Assembly: GCA_030430565.1 (NCBI GenBank) | Contig: JAUIKS010000038.1 | Location: 1-64,000 of the forward strand | DNA length: 64,000 nt | Source of the DNA: Polyangia bacterium | GTDB lineage: Bacteria; Myxococcota_A; Polyangia; Nannocystales; Nannocystaceae | Reading direction: 5' to 3' | Shown here: positions 1 to 8,909 of the stretch, in pieces | How positions within the stretch are numbered: the stretch's first letter is position 1 | How the letters are laid out: the number at the start of each line of letters is the position of its first letter | Notes under the pieces: generated by a model | What the model was told of the DNA's origin: nothing | The model's database searches: none | What the model saw: only the letters and a program-made list of their open reading frames with translations | Position numbers and translations under genes: made by a program

Positions 1-40
1 CCGACCAGAAAGTGGCACGATTTGGGCACGCGGATCCCGA

Positions 41-997
41 TTGTTAAAAACTGAAGACAAATCAATCGCCCACGCTCGCGATTCCGACTTGCTCAACAAC
101 TTGGCGAACCTCTACGGTGACCTCGGCGATCACCCGCGCGCTATCGAGATGCATCAGCGCGCGTTGCGGATCCGCGAGCAGGTGTTTGGTGACGAGCATC
201 CGGTCGTGGCGCAGTCTCTCAACAATCTTGCGATCGAGCACAACAGACCCGGCTCGCGGGAGCGCTCGGTCGCGGAGCATCGGCGCGCGTTGGCGATCCG
301 CGAGCGCACGCTTGGGCCGACGCACCACACCGTCGGCGCGAGCCATCTCAACCTGGCGTCCGTGCTGCTCTTGCTCGGCGATTACGAGGCCGCTCAGTCG
401 CACAGCGAGCGCGCGCTCGAGTTGTTCGAGACGACGCTCGGGCGCGACCACCCCCACGTCTCGTTGGCGATGCAGGGCCTGGGCAACGTGCTGATGCTGC
501 GAGGATCGCTGGGGGAGGCCAAGGCGCTGTACGAGCGCGGGCTGGCGCGGATGGAGCAGCGCGGCGGCGGTGAGCACGTGGACGTCGCGGAGATGCTGTA
601 CAGCCTCGGGATGGTCAACCTCGAGCTCGGCGAGCTCTCGGCGGCCGAGCGGAATTTGCAGCGCGCCCAGCGGACGCACGCGGCGGCGCTCGGGGATTCG
701 CACGCGTCGGTCGGGATGGACCTCAAGGGGCTGGCGTCGGTCGCGTATCGGCGCGGCGAGACCGAGCGGGCGCGCGGGCTGGTGGAGCGCTCGATCGCGC
801 TGCTCGAGCCAGATGAGGGGGAGACGCGACATCTCGCGGATGCGCGCTTCTTACTCGCGCGATGCCTTCGGGACGCCGAGCCAGGGTCCGCGCGCGCGCG
901 CGTCCTGGCGGAGCAGGCGCTGGCGGAGTTTCGAAAGGACCCGGTGAGCGCGGCGAAGAAGATCGCGGAGGCCGAGGCCTGGCTCGCGCTCGGCTGA
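41..997 (+). CDS. TPR-repeat protein (kinesin-light-chain type), possibly 5'-truncated
   Basis: The 318 residues are almost entirely tetratricopeptide repeats of the 42-residue kinesin-light-chain type. The recurring pattern is 'LNNLA...G....A...H.RAL.IRE...G..HP.V', with at least five units between about residues 15 and 270. Such arrays are protein-interaction scaffolds and, in myxobacteria, often form the C-terminal half of Ser/Thr kinases. The listed start is a TTG, but the frame stays open to the first base of the window, so this may be the tail of a longer gene. The first 15 codons are oddly AT-rich compared with the rest. No signal peptide or enzyme domain is visible. The TPR call is firm; the start is not. 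Confidence 0.75.
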   Translation: MLKTEDKSIAHARDSDLLNNLANLYGDLGDHPRAIEMHQRALRIREQVFGDEHPVVAQSLNNLAIEHNRPGSRERSVAEHRRALAIRERTLGPTHHTVGASHLNLASVLLLLGDYEAAQSHSERALELFETTLGRDHPHVSLAMQGLGNVLMLRGSLGEAKALYERGLARMEQRGGGEHVDVAEMLYSLGMVNLELGELSAAERNLQRAQRTHAAALGDSHASVGMDLKGLASVAYRRGETERARGLVERSIALLEPDEGETRHLADARFLLARCLRDAEPGSARARVLAEQALAEFRKDPVSAAKKIAEAEAWLALG

Positions 998-1088
998 GGC
1001 TCGGCGCCGCTCGAGTCGACCACCGTCAGGCGCAGGCCGCGAGACGCTACAATTGATCCCGCGGGCGCAGGCGCGCGCGCTCTCGTGC

Positions 1089-2204
1089 ATGAACGCGATC
1101 GCGATCCCAGAGGACATAACGGGTTTGGTCGCGCCGCCGCAGTGGCCGCTGCGCCCGACGGGTCCGAGCGAGCACCACGCGGTCGCGCTCGAGCTGCGAG
1201 GGGACGAGCTCGCGCTGTGTACACGCGGCCCCGAGACGCGCACGTCGTTCCCCGTGCGCTCGATCGCGCTCGCGCGGTGGGACTCGGCGCGTGGGCCGGC
1301 GATGGCGGCGGCGTTGTCGCTCGAGGGGGCGGCGTCCGTGCGGATCGGCTGCGTGGGCTGTCGGCTGCCCGAGCAGCTCTTACAACGTGCGCCGGTGGGC
1401 GAGTGCGATTATGTGCTCGAGTACGGGGCGTTCGTAGAGCTGCTGATGGCGCTCTCGACTCATCGGGCGTCCCCGCTGCCGCGGCCCCGTGCGGATCCGT
1501 ACCGCGACGAGGCGACGGTCGCGCTCGCGCCGGTCGAGGTCTTCGCGCTCGCCGGGAGCCGTGTCTCGATGAAGCAGGCTGTGCGCGTCGTCGCGGTGTC
1601 GTTGCTGTGCGCGCTCGCGTTGTTTTGCTTCCTGCTCATCCCGAACCCGGGCGTCGAGGTGCTCGAGCTGTTGATGTGCGCCACCGCGATGCTGCTCATC
1701 CTCGTGTTCCACACGTCGCGGCTGTACTCGTCATTCGTCAAGCCTACGCCGTCGGAGCAGTCGGGGCCGTCAAAGCCGTCGGAGCCGAAGATGCTCCTGC
1801 CGAATGGGCCGAGTAGACCGCGGCGTGGGAGCGCCGTATTGGCGGTCGACCGCGAGCGCGTCTGGATCGAGACGCCGGACGGTCAGCGTGTCGCGGAGGC
1901 CCCGCGATCGGTCGCGCTGGCGGGCGCGCGCGATGTGGAAGAGTGGCAGCAGCAGGCGTTCGGCGACGAGACCGGCGACGGTCAGCTCACGCTCGTCTCG
2001 CGGACGCTCGCGCTCACGCTGGAGACGCCGGAGCGGAGGACGGTCCGCGTGTTCGCGCGGCTCGCCGGGGAGGTCATCGTGGAATTTGCGGAGAAAGGGA
2101 GCGCGCCGGCGTGCCATAAAGAGCTCGAGCTCGACGCGGCCGAGGCCGAGCGGCTCGTGCGTGCGCTCCGCGGTCACGGTCACGGGAATCGGAGCGCGCG
2201 TTAG
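1089..2204 (+). CDS. Hypothetical protein with two central transmembrane helices
   Basis: A 371-residue protein of unknown function. ATG 1089 is preferred over the in-frame TTG at 1053. Two adjacent hydrophobic helices (about residues 165-185 and 193-213, containing LLCALALFCFLLIP and CATAMLLILVF) split it into an N-terminal and a C-terminal soluble part. A Pro/Ser-rich linker (PSEQSGPSKPSEPK) follows the second helix. Both soluble parts have similar alternating beta-rich stretches (N: ALELRGDELALCTRG; C: VLAVDRERVWIETPDG), which could be two copies of one fold. It lies in the same direction as the upstream TPR gene, 91 bp after its stop. I do not recognise the family. Confidence 0.7.
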   Translation: MNAIAIPEDITGLVAPPQWPLRPTGPSEHHAVALELRGDELALCTRGPETRTSFPVRSIALARWDSARGPAMAAALSLEGAASVRIGCVGCRLPEQLLQRAPVGECDYVLEYGAFVELLMALSTHRASPLPRPRADPYRDEATVALAPVEVFALAGSRVSMKQAVRVVAVSLLCALALFCFLLIPNPGVEVLELLMCATAMLLILVFHTSRLYSSFVKPTPSEQSGPSKPSEPKMLLPNGPSRPRRGSAVLAVDRERVWIETPDGQRVAEAPRSVALAGARDVEEWQQQAFGDETGDGQLTLVSRTLALTLETPERRTVRVFARLAGEVIVEFAEKGSAPACHKELELDAAEAERLVRALRGHGHGNRSAR

Positions 2205-2396
2205 CGAGCGCCTAATGTTGCTGGTTGATTGAGCTGCTTGCCCGGCCAGGTCGGAGAGCAACTCCTCGAGCGCGCCGTCGATGCCGCCCTCCTCGATTCG
2301 CGTGCTCGCGCGCGACTCGACCGGCGCGAGACCTCCGGGAGCGCGCGCCATGCCGCCGGCGCGAGCATCGTCGTCACCACCGTGAATCCGCGCTGC

Positions 2397-3047
2397 TCAG
2401 GCCCACAGCCACTGGAGCAGGCGCGTCAGGACCTCGGCGCCGAGCAGCACCTCGGCGCACAGCAGCGGGAGCAGGCCGAGCGCGGTCGCCGAGATGAACG
2501 CGCCGAAGCGGACGCGCGAGACGCCGAACATCATCTGCATCGGTCCGAAGGTGTAAAAGAGCAGGCGCATCACGAGCACGGTGCGAAAGCCCCGGGTCTC
2601 GAGGCGCTCGTCGTACTCACGCAGCCAGCCGGGGAGGCGGGCCTGCACCCAGCGCTGACCGACGAAGCGAGCGAAGAAGAACGAGCTGCAGCTCGCCGCT
2701 ATCGCGCCGGTCCAGGCGAGCGCGAGCGCGATGGGAGCTGGCCAGATCAGCCCCGCGCCGATCGCGAAGACGTGACCCGCGACGCCCAGCGGCTGGAGGG
2801 CGGCGTTGGCGAGCACGAACAGCAGGCCGCCCCAGATGCCGGCGTCGCGCAGCATGAGCCGCAGCTCGTTGGGGTCGAGCGAGGCGCTGCCGGTCGCGAA
2901 GAGCGCGACGACGGCGAGCGCGAAGCCGATCAGCGCGAGCGCGCGCCAGCGTCCGCCGCCCGTCGGGCGCTGCGGAGCGAGCTCGGGGCCGCCGGCGTCG
3001 TCCGACGGCCCGCGGGTCTCGTCATCGTCGGCGGTCGCGGGGGGCAT
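2397..3047 (-). CDS. VTT / DedA-like (TVP38/TMEM64) membrane protein
   Basis: About 216 residues. A polar N-terminal tail (about 35 residues) is followed by several hydrophobic segments. The core has the SNARE-associated/VTT pattern: a re-entrant-type stretch (NAALQPLGVAGHVFAIGAGLIW), then SCSSFFFARFVGQRWV, a polar loop and RTVLVMRLLFYTFGPMQMMFGVSRVRF. This matches the TVP38/TMEM64 family, implicated in membrane lipid scrambling and envelope homeostasis (family knowledge). The usual small-residue G-x-x-x-[VA] region is partly altered. ATG 3047 is chosen; an in-frame GTG at 3056 is equally possible. It converges with the upstream plus-strand gene across a 190-bp gap in which I saw no clear structure. 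Confidence 0.8.
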   Translation of the reverse strand: MPPATADDDETRGPSDDAGGPELAPQRPTGGGRWRALALIGFALAVVALFATGSASLDPNELRLMLRDAGIWGGLLFVLANAALQPLGVAGHVFAIGAGLIWPAPIALALAWTGAIAASCSSFFFARFVGQRWVQARLPGWLREYDERLETRGFRTVLVMRLLFYTFGPMQMMFGVSRVRFGAFISATALGLLPLLCAEVLLGAEVLTRLLQWLWA

Positions 3048-3181
3048 AGCGAGCACGCTAGTCGCGATCGCGGCGTCGCGGAAGTCACGAGCCGCTGCGT
3101 GTTATCACGGCGAGAATTGTGTCGGCCTAGCACGGTGCTGAAATTCACCGCGCAGCCGGCGGGGAGGTTGTCAGCGGCCTG

Positions 3182-3832
3182 TTAACCGGCGGGCCTGCTG
3201 AGCGCGCTCTGGATGCGCGCCCGGCTCTCGCTCGAGAGTTCGTCGTCGTCGCTCACTCGCTCAAGCGTCGCGCGCAGGGAGGCCTGACTCGCCATCACGC
3301 TCGCGGCCGCCTCGACGACGCGGGGGTCGTCGTCTCGCAGCGCGTCGAGGAGGCGCGCGCGCAGGGCGTCGTCCGGCGCGTCCGCGAAGCCAGCGAGCCC
3401 GCGCAGCGCTGCGGCGCGCAGCGAGGCGTGGCCGCCGGTCTCGGCGCTCCGCTCGAGCAGCGCCCGCGTGGTTGCGTCGGGGTAGTGGCGCAGCAGGCTC
3501 AGCGCGCGCGCGCGGACCGAGAGCGGCGTGCCCTTCGTCGCCAGCCAGCGCAGGCCCTCGGCGGCGTCGCGGTGGCGCGCGAGGGTCTCCGCGTCCGGGA
3601 GGTCTTCGCGATGACGGGCGCGGAGCAAGGGGAGCAGCGCCGCGGCCGAGGCGGGCGCGCTGTCGTCGGCCTCGGCTTCGCCGTTGTGACTCGAGGTAGG
3701 CGCCGTCGCGGGCCCGGTCTCGACGTCGTGCGCGACGCGTTGCGCGTCCGCCTCGGGAGGATGAGCCGGGCCGTCGCACGCGAGGCCGAGCAGCGCGAGC
3801 GTCACGAGCAGCTGACGGACGTCGATGTTCAT
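3182..3832 (-). CDS. HEAT-repeat lipoprotein
   Basis: 216 residues. The N-terminus has a short signal peptide ending in a lipobox (LLGLAC), so it is predicted to be exported and lipid-anchored. An acidic Ser/Thr/Ala linker of about 50 residues follows. The rest is helical repeats of HEAT type, for example PLSVRARALSLLRHY, HASLRAAALRGLAGF and DPRVVEAAASVMA. HEAT solenoids bind other proteins; no catalytic motif is seen. The start is ATG 3832, since the TTG at 3844 lies before the hydrophobic core and adds nothing. It is divergent from the hydroxylase gene, with an AT-rich gap between them. Confidence 0.75.
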   Translation of the reverse strand: MNIDVRQLLVTLALLGLACDGPAHPPEADAQRVAHDVETGPATAPTSSHNGEAEADDSAPASAAALLPLLRARHREDLPDAETLARHRDAAEGLRWLATKGTPLSVRARALSLLRHYPDATTRALLERSAETGGHASLRAAALRGLAGFADAPDDALRARLLDALRDDDPRVVEAAASVMASQASLRATLERVSDDDELSSESRARIQSALSRPAG

Positions 3833-3930
3833 CTCCGCTCGCAAATATTACCAGAGGTTGTCGGTCGATAAATAAATCCATTTTTTGTCATATCTCGATG
3901 TGCCACGCTGATCGCCGAGGGGAGGCCGCG
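3833..3930. promoter_or_regulatory. AT-rich divergent promoter region
   Basis: The gap between the HEAT lipoprotein (minus) and the hydroxylase (plus) is clearly AT-rich at 3842-3897 (runs such as GATAAATAAATCCATTTTTT) in an otherwise very GC-rich sequence. A -10-like TAATAT lies on the minus strand at 3850-3845, close to the lipoprotein start. No convincing -35 partner could be paired with it. A ribosome-binding GGGGAGG sits at 3918-3924, a few bases before GTG 3931. Promoter assignment is by position and base composition only. Confidence 0.35.
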
Positions 3931-4743
3931 GTGGACTACAAGGTGACGATTACGCTGATCTTCGCCGGCTTCGCGGTCGTCGAGGCGCTATCGGGTCGAC
4001 TGCTGCAGCGTGAGCGCTCGCGCTGGCGTGACCTCTGGATCGAGCTGATCAGCGGGCTCGTGATCCTGGTCCTGACGGTGCCGACGATCATGTGGGGCGG
4101 GGCCGCGCTGCTCGAGGCGGTCGCGCCTGGATCCGCGGGGGCGCTGCGCTGGCTCCCGCTGTGGGCGATGTTCGCGATCTTGCTGGTCGCCGATGACCTC
4201 ACGCAGTACTGGTGGCATCGGCTCAGCCACAGCGCGCCGTGGCTCTACAACCTCCACCGCGCGCACCACTCGGCGGAGTACCTCTCGGTGCGCGTCGTCT
4301 ACCGCAACAACATCCTGTACTACGCGATGATGCCGGGGCTGTGGATCTCGGCCGCGCTGGTCCACGCGGGCTTCGGCGCCGTCTACTCGCTGTACATCGT
4401 GCTCAAGATGACGGTGATCATCGGCGCGCACTCGAGCGCGCCCTGGGACGCCTGGCTGATCGGGCGCCCGCGGCTGCGGCCGCTGCTGTGGGTGCTCGAG
4501 CGCACGATCTCGACGCCGGCGACCCACGCCGCGCACCACGGGCGCCACGCCGCGGACGGCGTGACGCACTACAAGGGCAACTACGGCAACTTCCTGTTCC
4601 TGTGGGACGTGATCTTCGGGACCGCCAAGATCACGCGGCGCTACCCCGAGCGATATGGCCTCGAGAACATCCCCGACGAGCGCTGGCAGACCGAGCTGCT
4701 GTGGCCGCTGGTGCCCTCCGCGCGCCGGCGCGAGACCCCGTGA
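3931..4743 (+). CDS. Fatty acid hydroxylase / sterol desaturase family membrane enzyme
   Basis: A 270-residue integral membrane protein with the histidine boxes of the di-iron fatty-acid hydroxylase superfamily: HRLSH (H96, H100), HRAHH (H109, H112, H113) and HAAHH (H199, H202, H203). Hydrophobic segments lie before and between the boxes. The family uses O2 and a reductant to hydroxylate or desaturate lipid or sterol chains at the membrane; the substrate cannot be told here. GTG 3931 is chosen because GGGGAGG stands just upstream. An ATG at 3898 is in frame but lacks a ribosome-binding site. The tail after the last His box (GNFLFLWDVIFGT) is typical of the family. It meets the VWA gene tail to tail, 12 bp apart. 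Confidence 0.9.
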   Translation: MDYKVTITLIFAGFAVVEALSGRLLQRERSRWRDLWIELISGLVILVLTVPTIMWGGAALLEAVAPGSAGALRWLPLWAMFAILLVADDLTQYWWHRLSHSAPWLYNLHRAHHSAEYLSVRVVYRNNILYYAMMPGLWISAALVHAGFGAVYSLYIVLKMTVIIGAHSSAPWDAWLIGRPRLRPLLWVLERTISTPATHAAHHGRHAADGVTHYKGNYGNFLFLWDVIFGTAKITRRYPERYGLENIPDERWQTELLWPLVPSARRRETP

Positions 4744-4755
4744 CCGCGCCGCGCC

Positions 4756-6942
4756 TCAGCGTCGGCGTCGCCGCCCGAGCGAGAGCAGCAGCAGCGGCAA
4801 GCCGATGAGCAGCTGGACCAGGTAGAGCGTGAGAGGGAGGCGCAGGAGCGCGGTCGAGAGCGTCAGCGACCAGCGCTCGTCGCCGGTCGCGAGCTCGAGC
4901 GCGACCGACAGCGTCGACTGCTCGGGGTCGTTGACGGCCGCGAGCTCGGTGCGCTCCGCTCGCGTAGACGCGCGGGCGTCCTCGGCGGGGGGCTTCGCCG
5001 GCTTCGGGCGACCCGTGCACTGGTAGTCCGCCGGCGTGCCGACGGCGCCGTGGCCCGCGGCGGTCAAGGCCTTGTCGATGAGCTGGAGCTGCTTGCGGCG
5101 GTAGCAGCCCTTGTCTTCGCCGATGGCGCCGCGCGCGAGCTCGTAGGACTGCTTGTAGGTCGCGGTCCCGCGGTGCTCGGACTGCCGCAGCAGCATGGCG
5201 AACTCGGCGACCGAGGCCGAGAACCGGAAGTCGTCGGAGGTCTCGTCGAGCGGCGTCGCGGCGTCCTCGACCGGCGCGCGCAGCAGCTTGCTCCGGCGCC
5301 CGCGCGGCTCTTTGTAGCGCAGCTTGAGCGTCATGAGCTCATCCGCGCCCTCGCTCGAGGGCGTCACCGCGCCTGTCTTTGGGACCACCTCGTACAGCGC
5401 GGTGACGGTGTGGCCCGCGCCGATCTCCCCGGCGTCCTTGGTGTCGTCGTCGAAGTCCTTGTGCTCGAGCGCGCGGTTCTCGTAGCCGACGAGGCGGTAG
5501 TCGGCGACGCGCGCGGGGTTGAACTCGACCTGGATCTTGACGTCCTTGGCGATGGTCTGCAGCGTGCCGCCGGCCTGATCGACCAGCACCTTGCGGGCCT
5601 CTTGGAGGGTGTCGATGTACGCGTAGTTGCCGTTGCCCTTGTCGGCGAGCAGCTCCATCGTGCCGTCTTGATAGTTGCCGGTGCCGAAGCCGAGGACCGT
5701 CAGGAACACCCCAGATCGGCGCTTGCGCTCGATCAGCTTGTGGAGCGCGTCACGACCCCGCGCGCCGACGTTGAAGTCGCCGTCGCTCGCCAGGATGACG
5801 CGGTTGGCCCCGCCCTTGATGAACGCTTTTTGGGCGAGCTTGTAGGCCAGCTCGATGCCCGCGCCGCCGTTGGTGGAGCCGCCCGCCTCGAGGCGATTGA
5901 GCGCGCTGAGGATCGCCTGGGTGTCGTCGCCGCGCGTCGGCTCGAGCACGGCCCCGGCCGCGCCGGCGTAGACGACGATCGAGACCCGGTCGGCGGCGTC
6001 GAGGTCGGCGGCGAGCAGCGTCAGCGCCTGCTTGAGCAGCGGCAGCTTGTCGTGGCGCTGCATCGAGCCCGAGACGTCGACCAGGAACACGAGGTTGCGC
6101 GCGGCTCGGTCGTCTCGCGCGATCGTCTCGCCCTGCAGCCCGATGTGCACGAGCTTGTGATCCTCGGCCCAGGGGCACGGGCCGACCTCGGAGATCACCG
6201 AGAAGGGCGCGTCGCCGGTCGGGGGCGGGTAGTCGTAGTCGAAGTAGTTGATGAACTCCTCGGCGCGCACGGCCGTCGGCGGGGGCAGCTGGCCGTAGGA
6301 TAAAAACCGCCGGGTGTTGCTGTACGAGGCCGTGTCGACGTCGATGGAGAAGGTCGAGCGCGGGTCGTCGTCGACGCGGATGAACTGGTTCTCCGCGACG
6401 CGCTCGTAGCCCTCGCCGCCCGGCGCGGCGCCCGAGCGCGCGCGGCGGTGCTCGACCAGGAGGAGATCCGAGCGGGCCGCGCCGGCGCTGCCGGGGTCGA
6501 AGTTGCGGGCCATCATCGGGATCGCGTTCTTCGGCCCCTTCATGGCGTAAAGGCCAGATTTTTGCTTCGAGGTGGGCTTCCCCATCTTGCCCTCCTCGCC
6601 CTTGTGTCGCCGCCCGTGGCCGCCGGCGTCGCCGTCCTCGGGCGGGGGTTCCTCCTCCTCTTCGAAGTCGAACTCGGGGATCTTCAGGAAGTGGACGAAT
6701 CGATTGCCCTCCTCGATGGGGTCGAGCGACAGCGGGGTCGCGCCCGGCGCGTCGTCGCGCGCGTTGAGGTGGACCGCGGCGCCCGCGAGGCCGAGCGTCG
6801 CGAGCAGGGCTCCTGCGGCGGCCGAGAGCCGGCGCCCGGGCGGTCGCGGGAGCTGGCGGGCCTCCGGCGGCGCGCTCGCGGGCGGCGATGTGTCGGGGGA
6901 GGGGGACGACGACGTGTCGGGGCGCGGGTCGGGCTGGGTCAT
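4756..6942 (-). CDS. VWA-domain protein, YfbK-like (DUF3520)
   Basis: 728 residues. The start is ATG 6942; an in-frame ATG further out would add a meaningless leader. After a Pro/Ser/Asp-rich cytosolic tail there is a probable TM segment (RLSAAAGALLATLGLAGAAVHL), then a linker with poly-Glu and Gly/Lys stretches. A YfbK-type N-terminal region (FSIDVDTASYSNTRRFL..G.LPP..AVR.EEFINYFDYDY) follows, then a von Willebrand A domain with an intact MIDAS (DVSGS, 289-293) and a C-terminal DUF3520-like region. The protein ends with a second TM helix and a poly-Arg tail. The family is surface or periplasmic, binds a divalent metal through the MIDAS, and is thought to mediate protein contacts. It runs in the same direction as the small membrane gene upstream. 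Confidence 0.88.
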   Translation of the reverse strand: MTQPDPRPDTSSSPSPDTSPPASAPPEARQLPRPPGRRLSAAAGALLATLGLAGAAVHLNARDDAPGATPLSLDPIEEGNRFVHFLKIPEFDFEEEEEPPPEDGDAGGHGRRHKGEEGKMGKPTSKQKSGLYAMKGPKNAIPMMARNFDPGSAGAARSDLLLVEHRRARSGAAPGGEGYERVAENQFIRVDDDPRSTFSIDVDTASYSNTRRFLSYGQLPPPTAVRAEEFINYFDYDYPPPTGDAPFSVISEVGPCPWAEDHKLVHIGLQGETIARDDRAARNLVFLVDVSGSMQRHDKLPLLKQALTLLAADLDAADRVSIVVYAGAAGAVLEPTRGDDTQAILSALNRLEAGGSTNGGAGIELAYKLAQKAFIKGGANRVILASDGDFNVGARGRDALHKLIERKRRSGVFLTVLGFGTGNYQDGTMELLADKGNGNYAYIDTLQEARKVLVDQAGGTLQTIAKDVKIQVEFNPARVADYRLVGYENRALEHKDFDDDTKDAGEIGAGHTVTALYEVVPKTGAVTPSSEGADELMTLKLRYKEPRGRRSKLLRAPVEDAATPLDETSDDFRFSASVAEFAMLLRQSEHRGTATYKQSYELARGAIGEDKGCYRRKQLQLIDKALTAAGHGAVGTPADYQCTGRPKPAKPPAEDARASTRAERTELAAVNDPEQSTLSVALELATGDERWSLTLSTALLRLPLTLYLVQLLIGLPLLLLSLGRRRRR

Positions 6943-7122
6943 GGGCGAGCTTCCTGTTGCGACAGGCCCAGACAGCCGGCGACGGGCGAGGTTCCCGGCC
7001 CCGGGGCGCGCCCCCCCGAGAGACGGCGCCAACGCGTGATTCTCGGCGTTCTGCGCGGAACGACGACGATCCAAAAAAATCGTCGGGAACCTTGCGGCGT
7101 CGCGGTTGTCGGCGCGTCCGGC

Positions 7123-7455
7123 TCAGTCGAGCAGCGCGGAGACGGAGATGTACAGCATCAGCCCGCACATCGCGGTGTAGAAGAGCAGCGCGAACATGTA
7201 GCCGAGCGGCTGCTCCGAGTACACATAGCGCGTCCCCTTAAACGGCAGCACGCCGGTCACGACGCCGCGCAGGACTGTCCCGAGGACCAGGACGAACACG
7301 CACATCACGCCCGTGAACAGGTAGCGGAGATCCGGCTCTTCGAACAGCAGCAGCCCGGCCATGATGAAGCCGAAGGCGCCGATAATGCAGAGCAGCTGAA
7401 ACGGGCGCAACCCCGTCTTCGAGCGCGCGCGGTCGTCGTGATCAAGGCCCGCCAT
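7123..7455 (-). CDS. Small three-TM membrane protein
   Basis: 110 residues of unknown function with three predicted helices: LLCIIGAFGFIMAGLLLF, LFTGVMCVFVLVLGTVLRGVV and MFALLFYTAMCGLMLYISV. The short polar N-terminus (DHDDRARSKTGLRPFQ) suggests a cytosolic start. It lies about 180 bp upstream of the VWA gene on the same strand. Between them, a small inverted repeat (CGACGA...TCGTCG around 7061-7084) has an A/T run in its loop rather than after the stem, so it is not a convincing terminator. Head-to-head with the next lipoprotein gene. Confidence 0.6.
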   Translation of the reverse strand: MAGLDHDDRARSKTGLRPFQLLCIIGAFGFIMAGLLLFEEPDLRYLFTGVMCVFVLVLGTVLRGVVTGVLPFKGTRYVYSEQPLGYMFALLFYTAMCGLMLYISVSALLD

Positions 7456-7530
7456 CAGTCACCGCGAGCGTAGCAAGTCGACGCGGGGGACGCGAGCGGC
7501 CGCGGTCGCGGCCGTGTACATTCCCACGCC

Positions 7531-8409
7531 ATGAGCATCGACCCCCAGCGCCTTGGATTCGCCACACTCCTCCTTCTCTGCGCCTGCGGCGACAGCGTCG
7601 ACGGCACCGATACGTCGACCGACGGCGCGACGACGGTGACCACCGGCGGTGACGGCTCGACGAGCGATGACGGCTCGACGAGCGGTGACGGCTCGACGAG
7701 CGAGGGCGGCTCGACGAGCGAGGGCTCAATGGGGTCGACGACGAGCACGGGCGCGCAGACGAGCGCGGACGCGAGCTCGACGGACGCGCCGACGACGGGC
7801 TTCACGCCGAGCGTCGGCGAGGGCGTGTTCCTGTACACCGGCGCGGGCGGGAACAACTACGACACCAACGCCGAGGCCGTCGAGGCGCTCTACGCCGACG
7901 CGGGCGTCAGCGTGACGCGCAGCGACATGATCTCGGGCGACATCGCGGCGGAGCACGGCTGCCTGGTGCTGCTCAACCCGGTCGAGGAGCTCCCCGCGGA
8001 GCTCACGGAGGCCGCCCACGCGCTGATCGACGGGGGCGGCCGCGTCGTGTTCCAGACCGAGCACAGCGGCTTCGGCGGTCACGAGTTGGCGAACGAGCTG
8101 CTGGGCGAGCTCGGCGCGACGATGCGCTCGCTCGCCGAGAGCGAGGCCGGCTACCCCGAGCTGACGATCACGCCGGCGCCGCCGCTCACCGACGGCGTGG
8201 GATCGCTCGCTCCCTTCTTCGTCGCGCGTGTCGAGCTCGGCGCGGCGGGTGAGCCCATCGCGACGATCCAAGGCACGGAGTGGGTCGTCATCGCGCGCGA
8301 GTCGGTGGGCAACGGCGAGGTCGTGCTCGTCACCGACGGCTCGATGTTCGGCTACTCCCTGGACGAGGGTGACAACCGGGCGTTCATCCGCAACTTGGCG
8401 GCGCTGTAG
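7531..8409 (+). CDS. Lipoprotein with Ser/Thr/Gly repeat linker and GATase-like domain
   Basis: 292 residues. The signal peptide ends in lipobox LLCAC, followed by GDS, a common start of mature myxobacterial lipoproteins. Residues about 25-95 are an Asp/Gly/Ser/Thr linker that contains four 18-bp DNA repeats. From about residue 100 a compact alpha/beta domain begins (GEGVFLYTGAGGNNYDTNAEAV...) with alternating strands such as CLVLLNP and GRVVFQTE. This resembles DUF4350/glutamine-amidotransferase-like folds that sense or bind small ligands. I see no clear catalytic Cys-His-Glu triad. The ATG is preceded by an untidy spacer. It ends 5 bp from the stop of the convergent lipoprotein gene. Confidence 0.75.
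   Translation: MSIDPQRLGFATLLLLCACGDSVDGTDTSTDGATTVTTGGDGSTSDDGSTSGDGSTSEGGSTSEGSMGSTTSTGAQTSADASSTDAPTTGFTPSVGEGVFLYTGAGGNNYDTNAEAVEALYADAGVSVTRSDMISGDIAAEHGCLVLLNPVEELPAELTEAAHALIDGGGRVVFQTEHSGFGGHELANELLGELGATMRSLAESEAGYPELTITPAPPLTDGVGSLAPFFVARVELGAAGEPIATIQGTEWVVIARESVGNGEVVLVTDGSMFGYSLDEGDNRAFIRNLAAL
7651..7722 (+). repeat. Four 18-bp tandem repeats in lipoprotein linker
   Basis: Units GACGGCTCGACGAGCGAT, then ...GGT, ...GAG and GGCGGCTCGACGAGCGAG lie back to back, differing at only a few bases. Each codes for six residues of the type DGSTS(D/G/E), so copy-number change keeps the reading frame. Confidence 0.9.
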
Positions 8410-8414
8410 CCCGC

Positions 8415-8846
8415 TCAATCTGCGGGGCGGGTCTTCGCCAGCCTCCCGGTCTCCGGGTCGACGAGGCGATAGAAGGTGCCGGGGCCGCGCCAGGCGATCG
8501 CGGGCGCGTCGGGCGGCCTCGGCTTGACGACGTAGCGCTCGAGCACCCCGGTCGCGGTCACGCGTTGCTCGGAGAGCTCGTACTCGCCGTCGATGTCGAC
8601 GCCGAGGACGGTCGGGACCTTGGTGCGCGCCTGGACCCCGACGATCGTCACGCGCTCGCCCACGGCCGCGTCCCGTTGCTCGGGGTCGGTGATCGTCATC
8701 GTCGTCTCCTGGCTCGGGCTCGAGGTCGGGGAGGGGGGCGCGACGGCTGGCGGGGACTCGGCGGCTGGCGAGGGCCTCGACGAGGGGTCACACGCGAGGA
8801 CGAGGGCGAGGCCGACGAGGAGGAGCGAGAGGAGTTGAGCGCGCAC
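8415..8846 (-). CDS. Small lipoprotein
   Basis: 143 residues starting at GTG 8846. The signal peptide (LLSLLLVGLALVLAC) ends in a lipobox, followed by a Pro/Ser-rich linker of about 30 residues. The C-terminal 90 residues contain short beta strands (GERVTIVGVQARTKVPTVLGVDIDGEYEL and VTATGVLERYVV) reminiscent of an OB-fold/NirD-like or tRNA_anti-like barrel; this is only a resemblance. No catalytic residues stand out. It follows the small membrane protein gene at 63 bp and could be the last gene of the cheX-like transcription unit. Confidence 0.65.
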   Translation of the reverse strand: MRAQLLSLLLVGLALVLACDPSSRPSPAAESPPAVAPPSPTSSPSQETTMTITDPEQRDAAVGERVTIVGVQARTKVPTVLGVDIDGEYELSEQRVTATGVLERYVVKPRPPDAPAIAWRGPGTFYRLVDPETGRLAKTRPAD

Positions 8847-8909
8847 GCGCCCTGATTGTACGCCTTATGGCGACAGGCGCGGGGCGTCAGGGGCGTGTCG
8901 GCGGGCGCG

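Noticed and set aside
7061..7084. Terminator after the small three-TM gene
   Set aside because: The A/T run is in the loop of the inverted repeat instead of after the stem.
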